From positions 12,109,013 to 12,173,012 of the forward strand of contig WMCF01000014.1 in the NCBI GenBank assembly GCA_009792885.1: 64,000 nucleotides of DNA, given 5' to 3'. Numbering within the stretch: the stretch's first letter is position 1; each line of letters starts with the position of its first letter. Below the pieces are notes generated by a model. That model was not told the origin of the DNA. It worked only from the letters and a program-made list of their open reading frames with translations, and made no database searches. The stretch comes from Eremophila alpestris peregrina (taxonomy: Eukaryota > Chordata > Aves > Passeriformes > Alaudidae). This document shows, piece by piece, positions 35,601 through 48,500 of the stretch. Both the position numbers and the translations under genes were made by a program.

Positions 35601-38600
35601 ATCATTTTAGAAACTCCAAGTAATATATGAGATCAAACACAAAGGGAAATACGGAGATTTATGACTCAATAGATTTTTTAAAAGCCCATGTTTTATCCTG
35701 CAGCAATATAACTGGCGTATGTTTAGTGTTTAAAAATATTTCCTTTGTTTGTTTACTTATTTGTTTGAACAAGATAGCAACATATATTTTGTGGATACAT
35801 TGATGTCTGTACTTGGTTGCATTTATCTTGCACGCCATTATTCTCGCCCTATATTTTAAATGGCACAATGCATCAGAAACTGGGAGCTGGGTTAAAGATG
35901 GTTACTAAGGCAGCAGTTCCCTTTAGCTGAGGCCCTACATCTTCAATGCACCCTTAATTTACTCTTCTCTCTGAGAAATATCCTTTAGGGGCCAAGGGCC
36001 AGATGTTTCTTTTTATTCCATGCTGTGCAGGGAAACACATCTGCTCTCCTATTATTTTTTACCTCAGTCCCACAGTCTGAACATTGCAGCTGCAGCCTTA
36101 CACCCATGTTGTAGGATCAAACTAATTGTGTGTCACTTTTGGTATTGCCTACAATGTCCTTTTATTAGTATTTTTGTGTAGTAGCAAAGTTTTTGATCAT
36201 GCTTAAGTAATGAGCAGCCCATTTTCTGAAGAACAGGCAAAACTTGGAGGAAGAAGAGGAGGAGGAAGGAAGTCTATGAGCAAGTCACATCAAGACCCCT
36301 GGTTGTTTCCTTGTGTTTCCCAGAAAGGAATCCACACACAGCCATGTTTTTCTGTTTAGAAAACTATAGAGTTACCCACAGACCTTTCAGAAATCAGCCT
36401 GTTTCATTGTTATGTCCCTAGCTTGGAGGCTTTTGATGTCATCTTCTTCAGATTTTTTGGGAACCACTTGGTGCTCCTAAAGGGTTCACTGAAGGACACC
36501 CTTTCTTTCCTAAAATTTTTAGGGGTGTACAGGTAAGAAACAGTTAAAAACCACCTAGGTTATCTCATATGGGAAAAAAACCCACCTTTAAACCTGTGAC
36601 AGAAAGAGTTATGATCCCAGAATCCACGTGAGGGGAGGAGAAGCAAGATAGGTACCAGCTACCTTCAAGCAGCATTGGAAGCAAGGCTGCAGTAGAAAGA
36701 ACTTGAGGCTCACTGACCCTTTCCTCTTTAGAGGAAAGCTCCCAGGGGCTGCATGTAGCTCTTAATTTTCTCTCCTTATCTTTTTATTCTAAATCTCTTC
36801 TTAAATCAAAACCCAATCTTTTCCTACAAAGAAAAAGCATAACCAACTGGCAAGTCTTTGTGTGGGGCCTGCAGGAGACAAATGTTGAAAGCTCACCCCA
36901 CTAATTGCTGCAGTTCTGAAAGAAGCTAATAAATAAAGCAGTTCATGAAAAAAAGCTGTTTTCCAAGTTGTGGTAACACCACTAAGAATATGAAGAATGG
37001 GAAGAGGGGGGAGGAAAAGGCAACAGGGCAAAAATATGGAAGTAAACAACAAGATTAATGTTAACTTCTGCTCAGTAAGAAATGCAGTGCATAAAGTAAG
37101 CAGGCACTGAGAGGAAAAGTTAAAAGTTCCTGGTGAAGTGGTATGGCTTAGCTATGGGCAATGCAATCCTGCTGCCACTATCATGGTTTTAAAAGTTCAG
37201 GATGCCATTCCAATGGAGTAAGACACCATGGGGTGGATCTCAGCTTGCTGAGAGCTCAGTCAGCTGTAGGGCCCTAAAAAAGGCTGGAACAGCCCAGCTT
37301 CCCTCAGTGATGCCCCAGATCCGGTCCCAGCAGCTGAACTCTCTGGCCATGCTATGCTGATGGTCTGGTTTTGGGGGTCTCTGTTGGGAAATACATTGAA
37401 TGGCTTTGCCTGGTGGCAGTGTGACCTGTTGGATGCAGCACAAAATGAGTTGGCAGGTGGTTTTGACTTCCACACTGGCTTCCTTCCCGACCTCCCTGGC
37501 ACCAGGGCATGGCCTCAGCACTTTCTGTCTGAAAGCCAATCCTCGCCAGCTTCCCAGAGCACTTGAGCTCTCTAGGTGAAGAGCACTGAACAGCAGCTGA
37601 CTATTATTTTCAGGCTTCCAGCATGGTATTTTGTACCATATACAATGAGATAAATTCCAATTTATTCTTTCCTAAGTAACCATTACAAGTGTTCTCTAAA
37701 GAACAAAAACTGTGAAATGGAGATGTTATTAAAAACTTGACCCTGTTTTAACAATGATTGAAATATTTTTCTGTGTTGTTCTACTTAATTTATTGAGTCC
37801 AAGGATTGGGTTGTCCCTCCACTCTCTTCTCTGCCCTTAACATCAGCAAGGACAAAATTTTTAAAAACAGCAGAATAAAATATTTCAGTCCCATTCTCCA
37901 TACAAACCAGTGTTCAATATTTTATCTTTCTTTACTTTTTTTTTTCATCAATGTGCAATCAGCCTTGAAAATTTCCTTTGCCTTCAATTCTTTTATTTTT
38001 GATGGTATTCAGATTGCAGGTTATGCCTTGGCCCCTCATGCCACACAGTCTTCTATTTATATTATTAAAATGCAGCACTTGCTTTTTCATTTTACTCTGT
38101 TTACAGGGTGTTGCTTTTATTGATTAATGTCTCAGACTCAAGCAAAATGCTAATCATGCAGGGAAAAAATTGTAAAAAACTCAATATGCTGATCTGTAGT
38201 GCTTGGTATTGGAAGTGGCTCACTGTCTTAGCTCTGAATTAAGCTTCAAATTGGAAACAATTCCACCCCACCAATGCAGTGCCTGAAAACCTGTACCTCT
38301 TGGGCCAAGGGTACAATGTGTTTTTACTCTATGCTTGCATCATGAGGCACATGAGACCCAGACAAAAAAAGTCTAGAAAAATTGCATATTTAGCTTTATT
38401 TGCCTAGATCTATAATTTTCAGACTCATTTATATTTATCTATTTTCTGCCAAAATGGTGGCTGCCACACACTTCCTCCTTAGGACAAGCCTAACATGAGG
38501 GGGTGTGTTCTGGCAGCCATGGAGGTAAATTGCAAGTGGGTTTGGAAGAGAAAGTCAAACTAAGGACACAGCAGATCACACTCTGCTCATGCAACACCAA

Positions 38601-38809
38601 CAGGTGAGCAGACTCTGCCATGCTGCTTTTGCAATGCCCACTGCTTAGCAGAAAAGGAGTACAACAGGTTCTGGGTATCTCAGCATCCAAGAGCAAGACT
38701 GCCTTTTGTTGCATTGAGGAGGAGGCAATGTCTCCTTCACTGCTCTCAGGAGAGCAGGCTTTTAACTACCATTTCTGTGAGGAGCTCTTAAACATCCTGG
38801 AATTCCACC
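35601..38809. other. Intergenic, no gene seen
   Basis: Non-coding DNA with a purine-rich patch at about 36245-36275. No known repeat, exon or RNA gene was recognised. Confidence 0.5.
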
Positions 38810-39293
38810 TGTAATATTGCATCCAGCACTGGGGTCCCCAGCACAAGAAAAACATAGACCTGCTGGAACAAGTGCAAAGAGGGCCACTAGGATGTTCTGA
38901 GGGCTGGAGCACCTCTTCCATGAAGACAGGCTGATAGAGTTGTGGCTGATCAGCCTTGAAAAGAGAAAGTTTCAACGATACTGCCAGTACCTAAAAGGGC
39001 ATACAGGAAGGCTGGAGAGGGATTCCTTGCACAGGCATGTAGTGACAGAACAAGGGGAAATGGCTTTAAGCTGAAAGAGGATAGGATATTAGGAAGAAAT
39101 TATGATTTTAATTCTGTGAGGGTGGTGAGACACTGAAATGTGTTACCCACAGAAGCTGTGGGTGAGTCCCAGGCCAGGCTGAATAAGGCTCTGAGCAACC
39201 TGGTCTAGTGGATGATGTCCCTCTTCATGGCAGGGGGATTGGAATGACATGATTTTTAAGGTCCCTTCAAAACCATTCTATGATTCTATGATC
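38810..39293 (+). mobile_element. CR1 LINE 3' fragment, plus strand
   Basis: About 480 bp of CR1 3' sequence in the forward direction. It shows TGCATCCAGCACTGGGGTCC, GGGCTGGAGCACCTCTTCC, GAAGACAGGCTGATAGAGTTG, CAGGCTGAATAAGGCTCTGA and GCAACCTGGTCTAGTGG. It ends in ATTCTATGATTCTATGAT, the tandem octamer of the avian CR1 3' end. It is 5'-truncated and carries no intact reverse transcriptase. Confidence 0.95.
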
Positions 39294-40754
39294 CCCTTCA
39301 CCCCTTTCTAAGCAGCAACACCAGCAGCAATACTATCTTAGGTAGCCAAGCAAATCCCAGGAAAAGAGAGAATTAATGTGAGGAAAAGTGCCCCTTGCCC
39401 AGCAGCACAGGGAAGCAGCAAGAACCACAGCCTCCACCTCGCAGAGATGTGTTTCTGCACACACCTGTATTTTTCTCACATGCAGTCCACCAGAAGCTGG
39501 TAAGACTGACTGTGTGCAAAGAGCTTATGTGTCAGTCTCTGCTGATTCAGGACCCATGTGATTGAGGCCCCAGTTAGAGTAAGCTCTCAAGTGTATTTTA
39601 AATTCTTTATTCGCCTCAGTATGTGCTTACACCAGGTGCTAAATCAGGAACAAATGCTCAAATTATATTCACTACAGCAAGATATAAGCAAGAGCTTCAA
39701 CTCAAAGGTGGTTGTACATCCTAACTTAAACAGTGATTCTTTCCTTAAGCAGGATGTAAACACTGACCCACACAAACAGTATAAAACATTTAATCACCAA
39801 AAATCCTTCTTGGTGGTGCCATGTGATTGCAAACAGTTTTTCTCTGCTTAAAGTCTTTGTCTGTAATCTACATGTCCTGCAGAAACAAAGCTAAGCTGAC
39901 TTTAGAAAATGTTCAGAACTGGAAGAGGTTAATTGATGCTTTTGTTTTTCTCCAAACCAGAAAGCTTTCTTTTTTAAAAAAGCTATTTTATACTTTTCCC
40001 ATTATACTCTCTTTCGCCCCCCCCCCTTTTTTTCTCTTATTAATAAGGTCTGGCCCTCTTTAACTTGCAACAAGAGCCTAATGAGCCATGCAGCCTTCTG
40101 TAATTTCTTCACTGTTGAAAATGCCTGACACTAATCTATGCCATTTATACTAATAAGAGGTGCATCAGCTGATCTTTGGTGCAATGGAAACATTTTAAAT
40201 ATACTTTATTGAATTGCAGGTAGCAGTTTTTCACAAAGTTTATGCTGCTGTTGAAATTGGTGTCCTGCAAGTACAGCAGAGCTGTGTGTGTTGCACAGTA
40301 CACAGAGTACACAGTACTGCACAGTACAGACAGTGGAAAAAAAATCTGATGTCCAGTAGTATATTAACTTTATATTTCATGTAAACTTGTCAAAGAGATA
40401 CTGCAGGAAAATCATATCTTCCAGGTTTTTTCACTATGTGTTTGCAGTTTACAGTAACAATTAAGAGATGACCTAAAATATGATGTCATATTTTATACTA
40501 AGTGGACATTAATTAATGCTATATTACAGGAGAACTCATCAGGAATTTATGCTTTACATATGTAGGCATAACACAACAATTCAGCATGATTAATGATATT
40601 CCAGTGAATAACCAGGATTTACATATGGAAAAATGGGGGGAAGGGGAGATGTATTCCTTAGAATTGGTTTTCCCCTGTTCTTAATTGTGAGCTTTGCATG
40701 TGCATTTCTCCACTCTCTCATCAATAGCACTAAACTCTGACAGAGCTCCACTAA
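39294..40754. other. Intergenic; short CACAGTAC-like tandem repeat at 40293-40334
   Basis: Non-coding DNA. A small imperfect tandem repeat of GTACACAG-type units lies at 40293-40334. The stretch at 40080-40250 has a conserved-element texture, but no gene was recognised. Confidence 0.45.
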
Positions 40755-40895
40755 TTCCAGCTGCAGAAGTGCTGGTCCAGCTACAACAGATGAAGGGGAT
40801 AAGTGAGGCAAGGATCTTTGGGAGGGGCAGTGTCTTTTATTAGAGAAGCAGATGCAGCTGGAAAAAGTGGACAAGTTTTGGGCACACAATCTTTT
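40755..40895 (-). mobile_element. Ancient LINE-like 3'-tail relic, minus strand
   Basis: Read on the minus strand it gives TGTGCCCAAAACTTGTC, then CTAATAAAAGACACTGCC, then a TTGTAGCTGG-type end. This resembles a repeat tail found widely in reptile and bird genomes, with 'gcccgaaagcttgtc ... ccaataaaagatattacc ... ggctacaac'. The family name is uncertain (L2 or CR1-like). It is recognised from memory of the consensus and diverged. Confidence 0.45.
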
Positions 40896-40927
40896 TGAAT
40901 CAAAGGCTGCAAATGGCTTTCCATGTC

Positions 40928-41020
40928 ACGCCTGAAGAAAGGCTCTATGCCTGAAACTTTTTCCAGTTAAATTGGTCATTCTACTAAAACACAGTCTCTT
41001 TTGTTTCAAATCTCTCTTTA
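40928..41020 (+). mobile_element. Ancient LINE-like 3'-tail relic, plus strand
   Basis: CGCCTGAAGAAAGGCTCTAT, then GCCTGAAACTTTTTCCAG, then GGTCATTCTACTAAAACACAG. This is a more diverged copy of the same kind of tail as the neighbouring minus-strand relic, in the opposite orientation. The following stretch to about 41180 has a weak MIR-like look. Confidence 0.4.
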
Positions 41021-43794
41021 TACACATACTTTAGAAGGGTGGAAGGTATTTTCATCTCTGCTTCAAAGATGCTGAAGCAGAGAAGCTGGGATGGACTGGA
41101 CTGAAATCCAGATGTGGTGATTGCCCAGGTGACAGAAGTCCAGGTTCCTCCCTCTGCCTGCTCTGCTTCCTGCTACGTGAAGACAAAAACATCCAGGGGA
41201 GAGGACAGCAATCATTTACATTTCTGAAGGTCTACCCCAAGCACGTAGTTACCTTGTGATTTTGGAAATATAAACTCATACCTCCAATTTAGTAGGAAAT
41301 ACAAGCATGCACTGTGGTATCCTAAGTGCCCTCCTATCTGTCAAGTGGTGGAAATAGAGCTGATGACTCCCCAGAGGCTGTGCACTCACTCTTTTTGAGA
41401 AAGAAGGAATAAAGGAAGGGAATAACAGGCCTTGGAGAATGAACATGGCATAAAGATCCCAGCCCCAGCAGCACATGGATCAGGTGGTCCAGCTGTGAGG
41501 GATGTCATAAGGTGGTCCTCAACTAGATTTAGAAACAAGAGGGATCTTTTTATCTGAGCAGGATGTGATCTGTTACTGATACTGCTGTCAAGATGTCCTT
41601 CCTATTTTAGCAAGCCTTGTCTAGAGGTCACCTCTCCCAGGCACAGTACTGTCCTCTAAGTTCCTTTGTCTGTCTCTGTCAAGGGACGTGTGAAGGGGCA
41701 GCCCAACACCAATGTCAAGGGGACACATCACAAGGCACATCTCCTGAGCTGAGTGGCAAAGGAGGGCTTTGAAGCTCGTAGACTGAGAAGTTTAGAGGCT
41801 TGGTGTTGTCCTTCATAACTGTGACAAAAGCAAAAAAAACCCTTTTATTTTGCTGAATAAGGCCTCTGGCATCTCCAGGCCATGTTTCCCTTCCAGCAAC
41901 ACCTGCAGTTTTAGTGGAACCTGTGTGAAGCTGTGTAGTGGCTGACTGCAGGGTCTCCTGCTTAAATGTCTTTCTGATGAAGCAGTGCCACTTGAAACAC
42001 AAGTGTAGATGTCCTTCCACCTCAGACAGAAGCTCTGTGGATGTTCTCAATTTCTGCTTATGGGACAAGTCAGGAATTGTCCATACTTCCTTCAAAGTGG
42101 TCCTGGGGAAGGGAATTTGAAGAACCTGTGATACAGTGGGAAATAAAAGGCCTGTGTTTTATTTCAATGGTATATCAATGGTTGTCATAGGGTGTGTTTA
42201 TAAAACTAAACATACTTATGTTTGTCATTTATGGAAAAGTTTTAATAATAGCTTTTTTTACTTTGTTGACCTGTCACTCTGCTCTCTTGTGCCCATTTTC
42301 TCTGTAAGGTAACCATCATAAGCATGGCAATCATCTCCCTCTGAAAAACTCTATTTGCACTTTTTAATTTATAATCAAACGTGAATTAATTCTTTTAATT
42401 ATATATTTTTGCCCCTCTCCCAGTTTGGAGGAAGGGTGGCAGTGTTCAGGGGAATCCAAAACTACGGTTATATTGTAAGGCCTGCATTATTTTTTCTGTT
42501 TGCCCTTTGTACTTTATTTACACCTTGAGCACAGATTTTTACAGGAAATCCCCTGCTTTGCATGCTTGTAGTCTTCTGCCATGTTTCCTGACAGGGGTCC
42601 CCCAGTGCCCATGCCACCAGTGAGGCAGCAGCCATGGCAAAGGGCTGGGCACCCCTTTGCCAGCAGCACTGGCTCATGTGGCCAGCTGGGAGCAGCTGAC
42701 CCATGGGTCCCACACATCAGACAAAAGGATACCTGCATGTGGAGGTGAGCAGCCTGGCTGGAAGAAAGCTCGGCTCCCCCCTTGCCACAGTGCTCCAAGA
42801 TACTGATGTTTTCCACTCAGTGCATTCCCTTAAATATTCAGGGTGGTCATAGCAATCTGTGTTGTAATGACCCCTCTCCTATTGCTGGGCTTTTCTGACA
42901 TTCTGGTAGTAATCCAGCTATTTTGCTGGCACTGAGTAAATGGTTATTCAGCCCCTCTTTTTTCTTCCCCAGACCCAGAGAAATGCTCTTTGATTTATCC
43001 TCTCAGCGTTTTCAGCACTGGGTGCAGATTGAATTGTGGGCTGTCTGGATCTGTAACTCATCCCCCAGACAATTACTGGACATACACATCCCAGCACCTC
43101 TCTCCTCTTAACCTTCACCAGCCTAAGTGTGTTAACTCCCCAAAGATTATCAGCCTGTCTGAAGGTGTGATTGAAATGAGCTCTGCTCCTCTCAAGAAGG
43201 CAGTGCCCTAGCCTGCTAAATCACTGGCTCTAATCTTGAGCATTTAAGCAAAAACAAACAAAACAATCTTCTAGGAAACACTAATAGCACAATGTCAATA
43301 CTCACATCATGTGTGTCAACTGCCCTATTAATTATTATCATTACCTGCCTTCATAAATTGAATGCAACTGCAGTTCTAGCACTGTGGGAAACCAGCATTA
43401 ATTGGGAAAAGGTCTACAGAAGCATCCCTCTGTATTTGCATGTTTTCCCTTTCTCCTTGCATGCTCCTACACACAAAATGTACCCTCTAACCTCCTCTAC
43501 TTTACATGCATGTGTGTAGACACGCATCTATTTTGTGGGCACACGTATAGGCTCTTTGCATGTATAGGCTCTAATGCAGTTGAGAGCAGCATCTTCTTCC
43601 TAGGCAGCTTTTTTTTGCAAATGTTGCTACAAATTCTTAGCCTATTGTTGAAATAAGTGCTGCCATACACTCCATGAGGATATGTCTTATGCCCTGTGTC
43701 TTGACATTTTCCAACAGATGTTGGCTAATGCAGTTGTAGAAGGTTCACCGTGGATGCAGTGAGCCCAATAAATCTTCCTCTTAAATGCAGACAC
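41021..43794. other. Intergenic, no gene seen
   Basis: Non-coding DNA. Possible weak MIR-like sequence at about 41120-41180 (GTCCAGGTTCCTCCCTCTGC). No exon or RNA gene was recognised. Confidence 0.45.
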
Positions 43795-44400
43795 TCCACC
43801 ATCCCAGCATCATATACCTATAATACATTTTAATTACTTGGCTATTCAAATTATACTAAATTAGATCTGCATGGAGCTGCATCGTGGATTTCTCAATTTA
43901 CATTTAATCCATGGCAAACAAAATTTTAAAAAATTAAAAAAAAAAAAGAATTGAAAGCACGCTTTCTATTGGAACTTGCAGGATACCTTTAAAATTATTA
44001 AGTGACAAAGATTACTAGCACTAAGGTTATACTTTGCTTCCCCATTAGCCATTTAGGTGACAGCTGCTGTATTACACATAAAGATGAACCATTCCTTGAG
44101 GGATGATAGTGGTTCCGCTGTGACACTACTGGCATAAAGCATTATCAGACCATAGCTGTGCTTAGAGCCATCACAGTCTCCTAGGCACCTATCAGTACCC
44201 TCATTATCTGCATCACAGAGTGTCTAGAAAGAACACTGCCAGGCTTCACAGCTTTGCAGCTCATTTGAGAAGCGGAAATTAAACATCCCAGGAGAAAAAA
44301 CAGGCACATTGTAACAGCACCAGTGCTGTACACACGTAACATGTTGACTGCTGTTGCGCTGACTTCTGTCTCATTAATTTAATAGGCTCCTGGACTGGGG
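43795..44400. promoter_or_regulatory. Candidate conserved non-coding element D
   Basis: A+T-rich, mostly non-repetitive block with TTTTAATTAC, ATTAGATC, CATTAATTTAATAG and a CAGCTG E-box (AGGTGACAGCTGCTG), plus scattered retained CpGs. It has one short A-run near 43935-43947. The texture is compatible with a long-range enhancer. It is inference only. Confidence 0.28.
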
Positions 44401-45460
44401 ATGAGGAGGTGGAGAGGCAGCTTTACAAGCAGATTACTGAGCAGGGCTCTCTGCACTGATTGCAAATCCAGATCGGAGAACTTACACTGAGCACCACCAC
44501 ACTTCAGATGTCTGTCCCCACTTGTGCAGCTGCCATGTGCTGAAATAAACCAGCCAGAGGCAGAAAAATGAGTGCATCATATATGTTATCCATGCTTAGA
44601 TTATCCTGAACCCTTGTGTGAAGTAAAGCAGCACAGGTGCCTTTTCAGCAGTGACTGTAGCTGAGTGCCTGTGTGAGGGGTAATATGAGTGTGTTAAAAG
44701 GGGAGTGCTGCATTCAGAGAGGGCTGTGATAGCAGGAGCAATCCTGCAGCACCTCAGTGCAGCTCTGCTCTTCAAAAGGAGCTGGTTTGCTTCCTTTGTC
44801 TGAAAAAGAAACATTCACTCATGTGGTGAAGTCCAGAAAAAAGTACAGCACACACTAAAGCTTCTGTAGGATCTGGGCAGAGCATACGTCTTCCGATGGC
44901 CAAGGTGTGACTTGCTCCCTGAATCAATACACTTAAGCAGCTCTCTCTTAAACTGAGGCCACTGAGTGCATGTCAGGGAAGAAAAATTGACATGGGCTTC
45001 CATTTGATTTCCTTGCCAAGTTTTACATCCAATAACACCTGGAGGAATTTGGAGATGTAAACATTTTCTGTTTCATTCTAATGAGTTACTGTAGGTGATC
45101 TCATGCACTTCTGTACATTTAAATTGATAACATTAGGGGATATGTCAGTGGAAGCAGAACTGCTCTGCAAACATATACAGTGTGAGAGATGTTCATTAAA
45201 GTGATCTCACTGTCAAAAGAGTCGTTGGGTATGTGTGTGTATCTCTGTCCTCTATTTGTATGAATGGGTGTCAAAACAGAAGATAAAAAGAAGGTGAACT
45301 GATTTTTACAGTTCCTTGCAAACCAACTTCACCCATTATACAGGAGCTGAATTCTTGAGACTCCATTGTTCTCTTCCCTTAAGTTGTTTAGGGGTTACCC
45401 AAATGCTTCAGGGGTCATGCTCAGATATGGGGCAGGAAAAGGAGCCCACAGTATGTATAC
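44401..45460. other. Intergenic, no gene seen
   Basis: Ordinary non-coding DNA; nothing was recognised. Confidence 0.5.
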
Positions 45461-45510
45461 ATAGAATCAGAGAATCATTAAAGCTGTGAAAGACCTTTAA
45501 GATCATGCTG
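45461..45510 (-). mobile_element. Small CR1 3'-end fragment, minus strand
   Basis: ATAGAATCAGAGAATCATTA followed by AGACCTTTAAGATCAT corresponds to the reverse of the avian CR1 3' terminus. Only about 50 bp are left. Confidence 0.7.
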
Positions 45511-48500
45511 ATTTTTTTTCTGGATCATATAACAAAAAATGCAGATGCTGCATTAGCTAAAAGCATATACCAACAAGCAACAATACAAAGAGCAGGTGGG
45601 AACCTTGTTTAGAGGGCCCTGTGGATTATACTGTCAAAGGAATTGCACTTGGTGGATCTATTAAAAAAGAGACACATGCACACAGACAGCATCCTAAACA
45701 CATCCCCACCACTTGGAAATGTTTTAGGTCCTTGCATCCATTTATCTTTTTGGGAATCGCACAGCCAATAAGAAGGGAACATTCCTTAGGTGTCTCACCT
45801 AACATCCAAGCAGGTATGTTAAGATTTTTGAAACTGGGGAAATGAACAGGACTAAGTATCCCAGGAAAAAAAATCAGAATTTTCCCTCAACAACTGATTC
45901 CTAAGAAAATTTCTCCAAAGTTGATGGCAGTTACTGACACTTGCCTACTTGAGATTTGATCGGGTTTAAAGAAGCAAACGTACATTGTGGTTTTCTTCAC
46001 AGGTTCTTGTACATGCACTTATTATGATAACCAATGTACTTTCAGCTGCTTCAACATTTCTCCTGCATTCAGCTTTTGGGCTGATGTTCCTCAGGTATCC
46101 TTGGACAAGGACAAGGGTCTTGAGTGTTTGGGGCTGGGGTGAGGGCTGGAACAGTGGTTGGAAACATTTCCATTACCTAACTGTTAAAAACAAACTTGTT
46201 GCTCATCATGTTTAAACATCTAAACTCAGTGTTTGCAGTCTCATTTTTGACCATGACCTGATTCCTGATGGTGATGCCTGATTCAGGTGGAACAGAAACC
46301 TTGGGGCAGCAGTAGCAGAGGCTCCCCAGCCCTGCAGGCAGCCCCCCAGCCTGGCTTGCAGCCCTGGCACCTGACGCTGTGTCCAGCCGCCCCTTCAGCA
46401 CAGATCACCTGCGTGCCAAGGGAGCACAAGTCGTGTCACTCAGGTGCTAAACTGTGGTGGCTTCTAAGGCCTCCAGCAGCTTTACCCTGCTGAAGTCTTT
46501 GACTCCCAAACTTCAGGGTTAGTCTGAAACCTGCCATCTTCACAGATAATATCTCCCTGTCCAGAATACAGTCTACTTCACTGCCTTCTTATTGTAAAAT
46601 GAAGAGCAGAAAAATCTTTTATTCACATGTGGAATCTGGAAAAGCTTGTAAGTCCAGTAATCAATGTTCGACCTGTTGCACCTTTGTGTTTTAGAGTTTA
46701 GCAAAGGAATGTGAGCTGGGGAAGGGTACAGGTTTGTGAAATAATACTCCTTTTCCATATAAAAGGAAACAAATTGTTCTATACTCATAAGCACGGATAT
46801 TGGAATTATAATGTGAAATTACCAATAGGTGGTCCTTTTTCAATCCAAAATATGGCAAGAAACATTTGTTTCAGTGTTACCTTACATTCCTATCTTGTGT
46901 TATTCTGCTGTGTCTCTTCTCCCATCAGATGATTTTGGACAATACACACCAAGGCTACCATGTGTGTAATACTGTCTAGGAATCTGTTGTCCCCATGGTG
47001 GACAAAGGTTTCTGGGGCAAGTCTGCAGCTAAAGGCCTCATTACACTTGTCTCTGCAGCTTCCAGACCATGCCTCTGCTTAGACTCACAAGTCCCCTAGC
47101 CATTTGGTGGGACTGGGATGCAAGGTTATGAGAATCACCAATTCATGCCTTTAACTTTTGTATAGCTTATCGTTGGAAGAACCAATGCATTTAAGGCAGG
47201 AGCAGAGACACTTGTTTCCTCTGCAGGCCTTTCAAACTCCAGAGAAGTCAGAGAAGGCTTAGGGATTTTGGGAAGAGAGGATAAAGGTTTACATAAGTTA
47301 GACACATTCCTATATGCCTTTAATGTATGCAAGGTGGCTGACATCTGATCTGAGGTGCACAAGCATCGGTGCAGACCAATCCCCACTAATGTAAGTGGTG
47401 ATACAGAACATTTACACAAGTGCAACTGAAGAATTCTTTTATTTTGAAACTGTTCCAAGTCAAACCTGGTAGAAACCATATAAGGATTAATATGAATTTA
47501 TTGCTCTTCCATTTATTTCCAGTGACAGGCCCATTCCTTTCCATTCCAGCTTGGTTTTACTCCCAAGGTGCTAAGTTTAAAAAGCCCATCTCAGCCCATC
47601 TCAGAGGTAATTGAAGTCATGTCTTCTTTGCTCTTGGTGCTTTAGGCCCCCAAATAAATGGACCATCATTTTGTCCACATTATCCAAAAAGACCTGATAG
47701 CAGCTCTGATAGAAATTAAAATTGAAAATTATTTAGGCAATCTGTTTATATGGACTGCACTTTGCTGGCTAACCAACTAGAATATGACCTGCCTAACCAG
47801 CTTATTCAGAATACAATCACCATTTTGCATCACTTGCACTAAAAGCAGAAAATTTGCTTTACCTATTTCTCACCCGGAGCCCCATATACTGTTCTTCTTT
47901 TTTTTTTTTTTTTTTCTCCCCTGGATCAATGAAATGGTGCTCTCTTTGAAAAAAAATTATGCTGTATGAATGATAATATCTGGTGGCAGAATTAATGGCT
48001 TTGTCAGTTTATAGTGAGTATTTTTAATAATGTTGTCTGATTAACTTATTTTAGAAGCACTTATCAAACATATGCTTTAAAAAATCACAAAATGAAACAC
48101 ACACGCACAAAAAAATAAAAGCCAAACTATATATAAATCTTTCAGGAATGGGAAGAAAATACAAAAAAACCTAACAAACTTTACAGTCATCTCTTGTATG
48201 CTGGATTCTTCCAGACTCACAGCTGCTAGAATGCCTTCTGCCAGCTGAGTGAAGAGTTTGATGCGATAACAAAAGAGCTTCCTTGAAAAAGCCAAAAATA
48301 CGTCTGTAGCACAGCAGCTGACCAGCTCAGCAGCACGGGTCACTGCAAGCACAAACTGCCTGCTTCTCTATTCATTCCTCTAGCTCCTGACTAAACGCTG
48401 AGTCAAGTTTAAGGGCACAGAACATATTCAGACCATTCATCACCATTGCCGCAACCATTTCTGGCCCTTGGTTTTGCAGGAAACTCCAGGCAGCAGATTC

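Noticed and set aside
41075..41180. Possible additional MIR copy
   Set aside because: Only a short segment resembles the MIR core and the order of motifs is not convincing; it is noted in the regional entry but not called.
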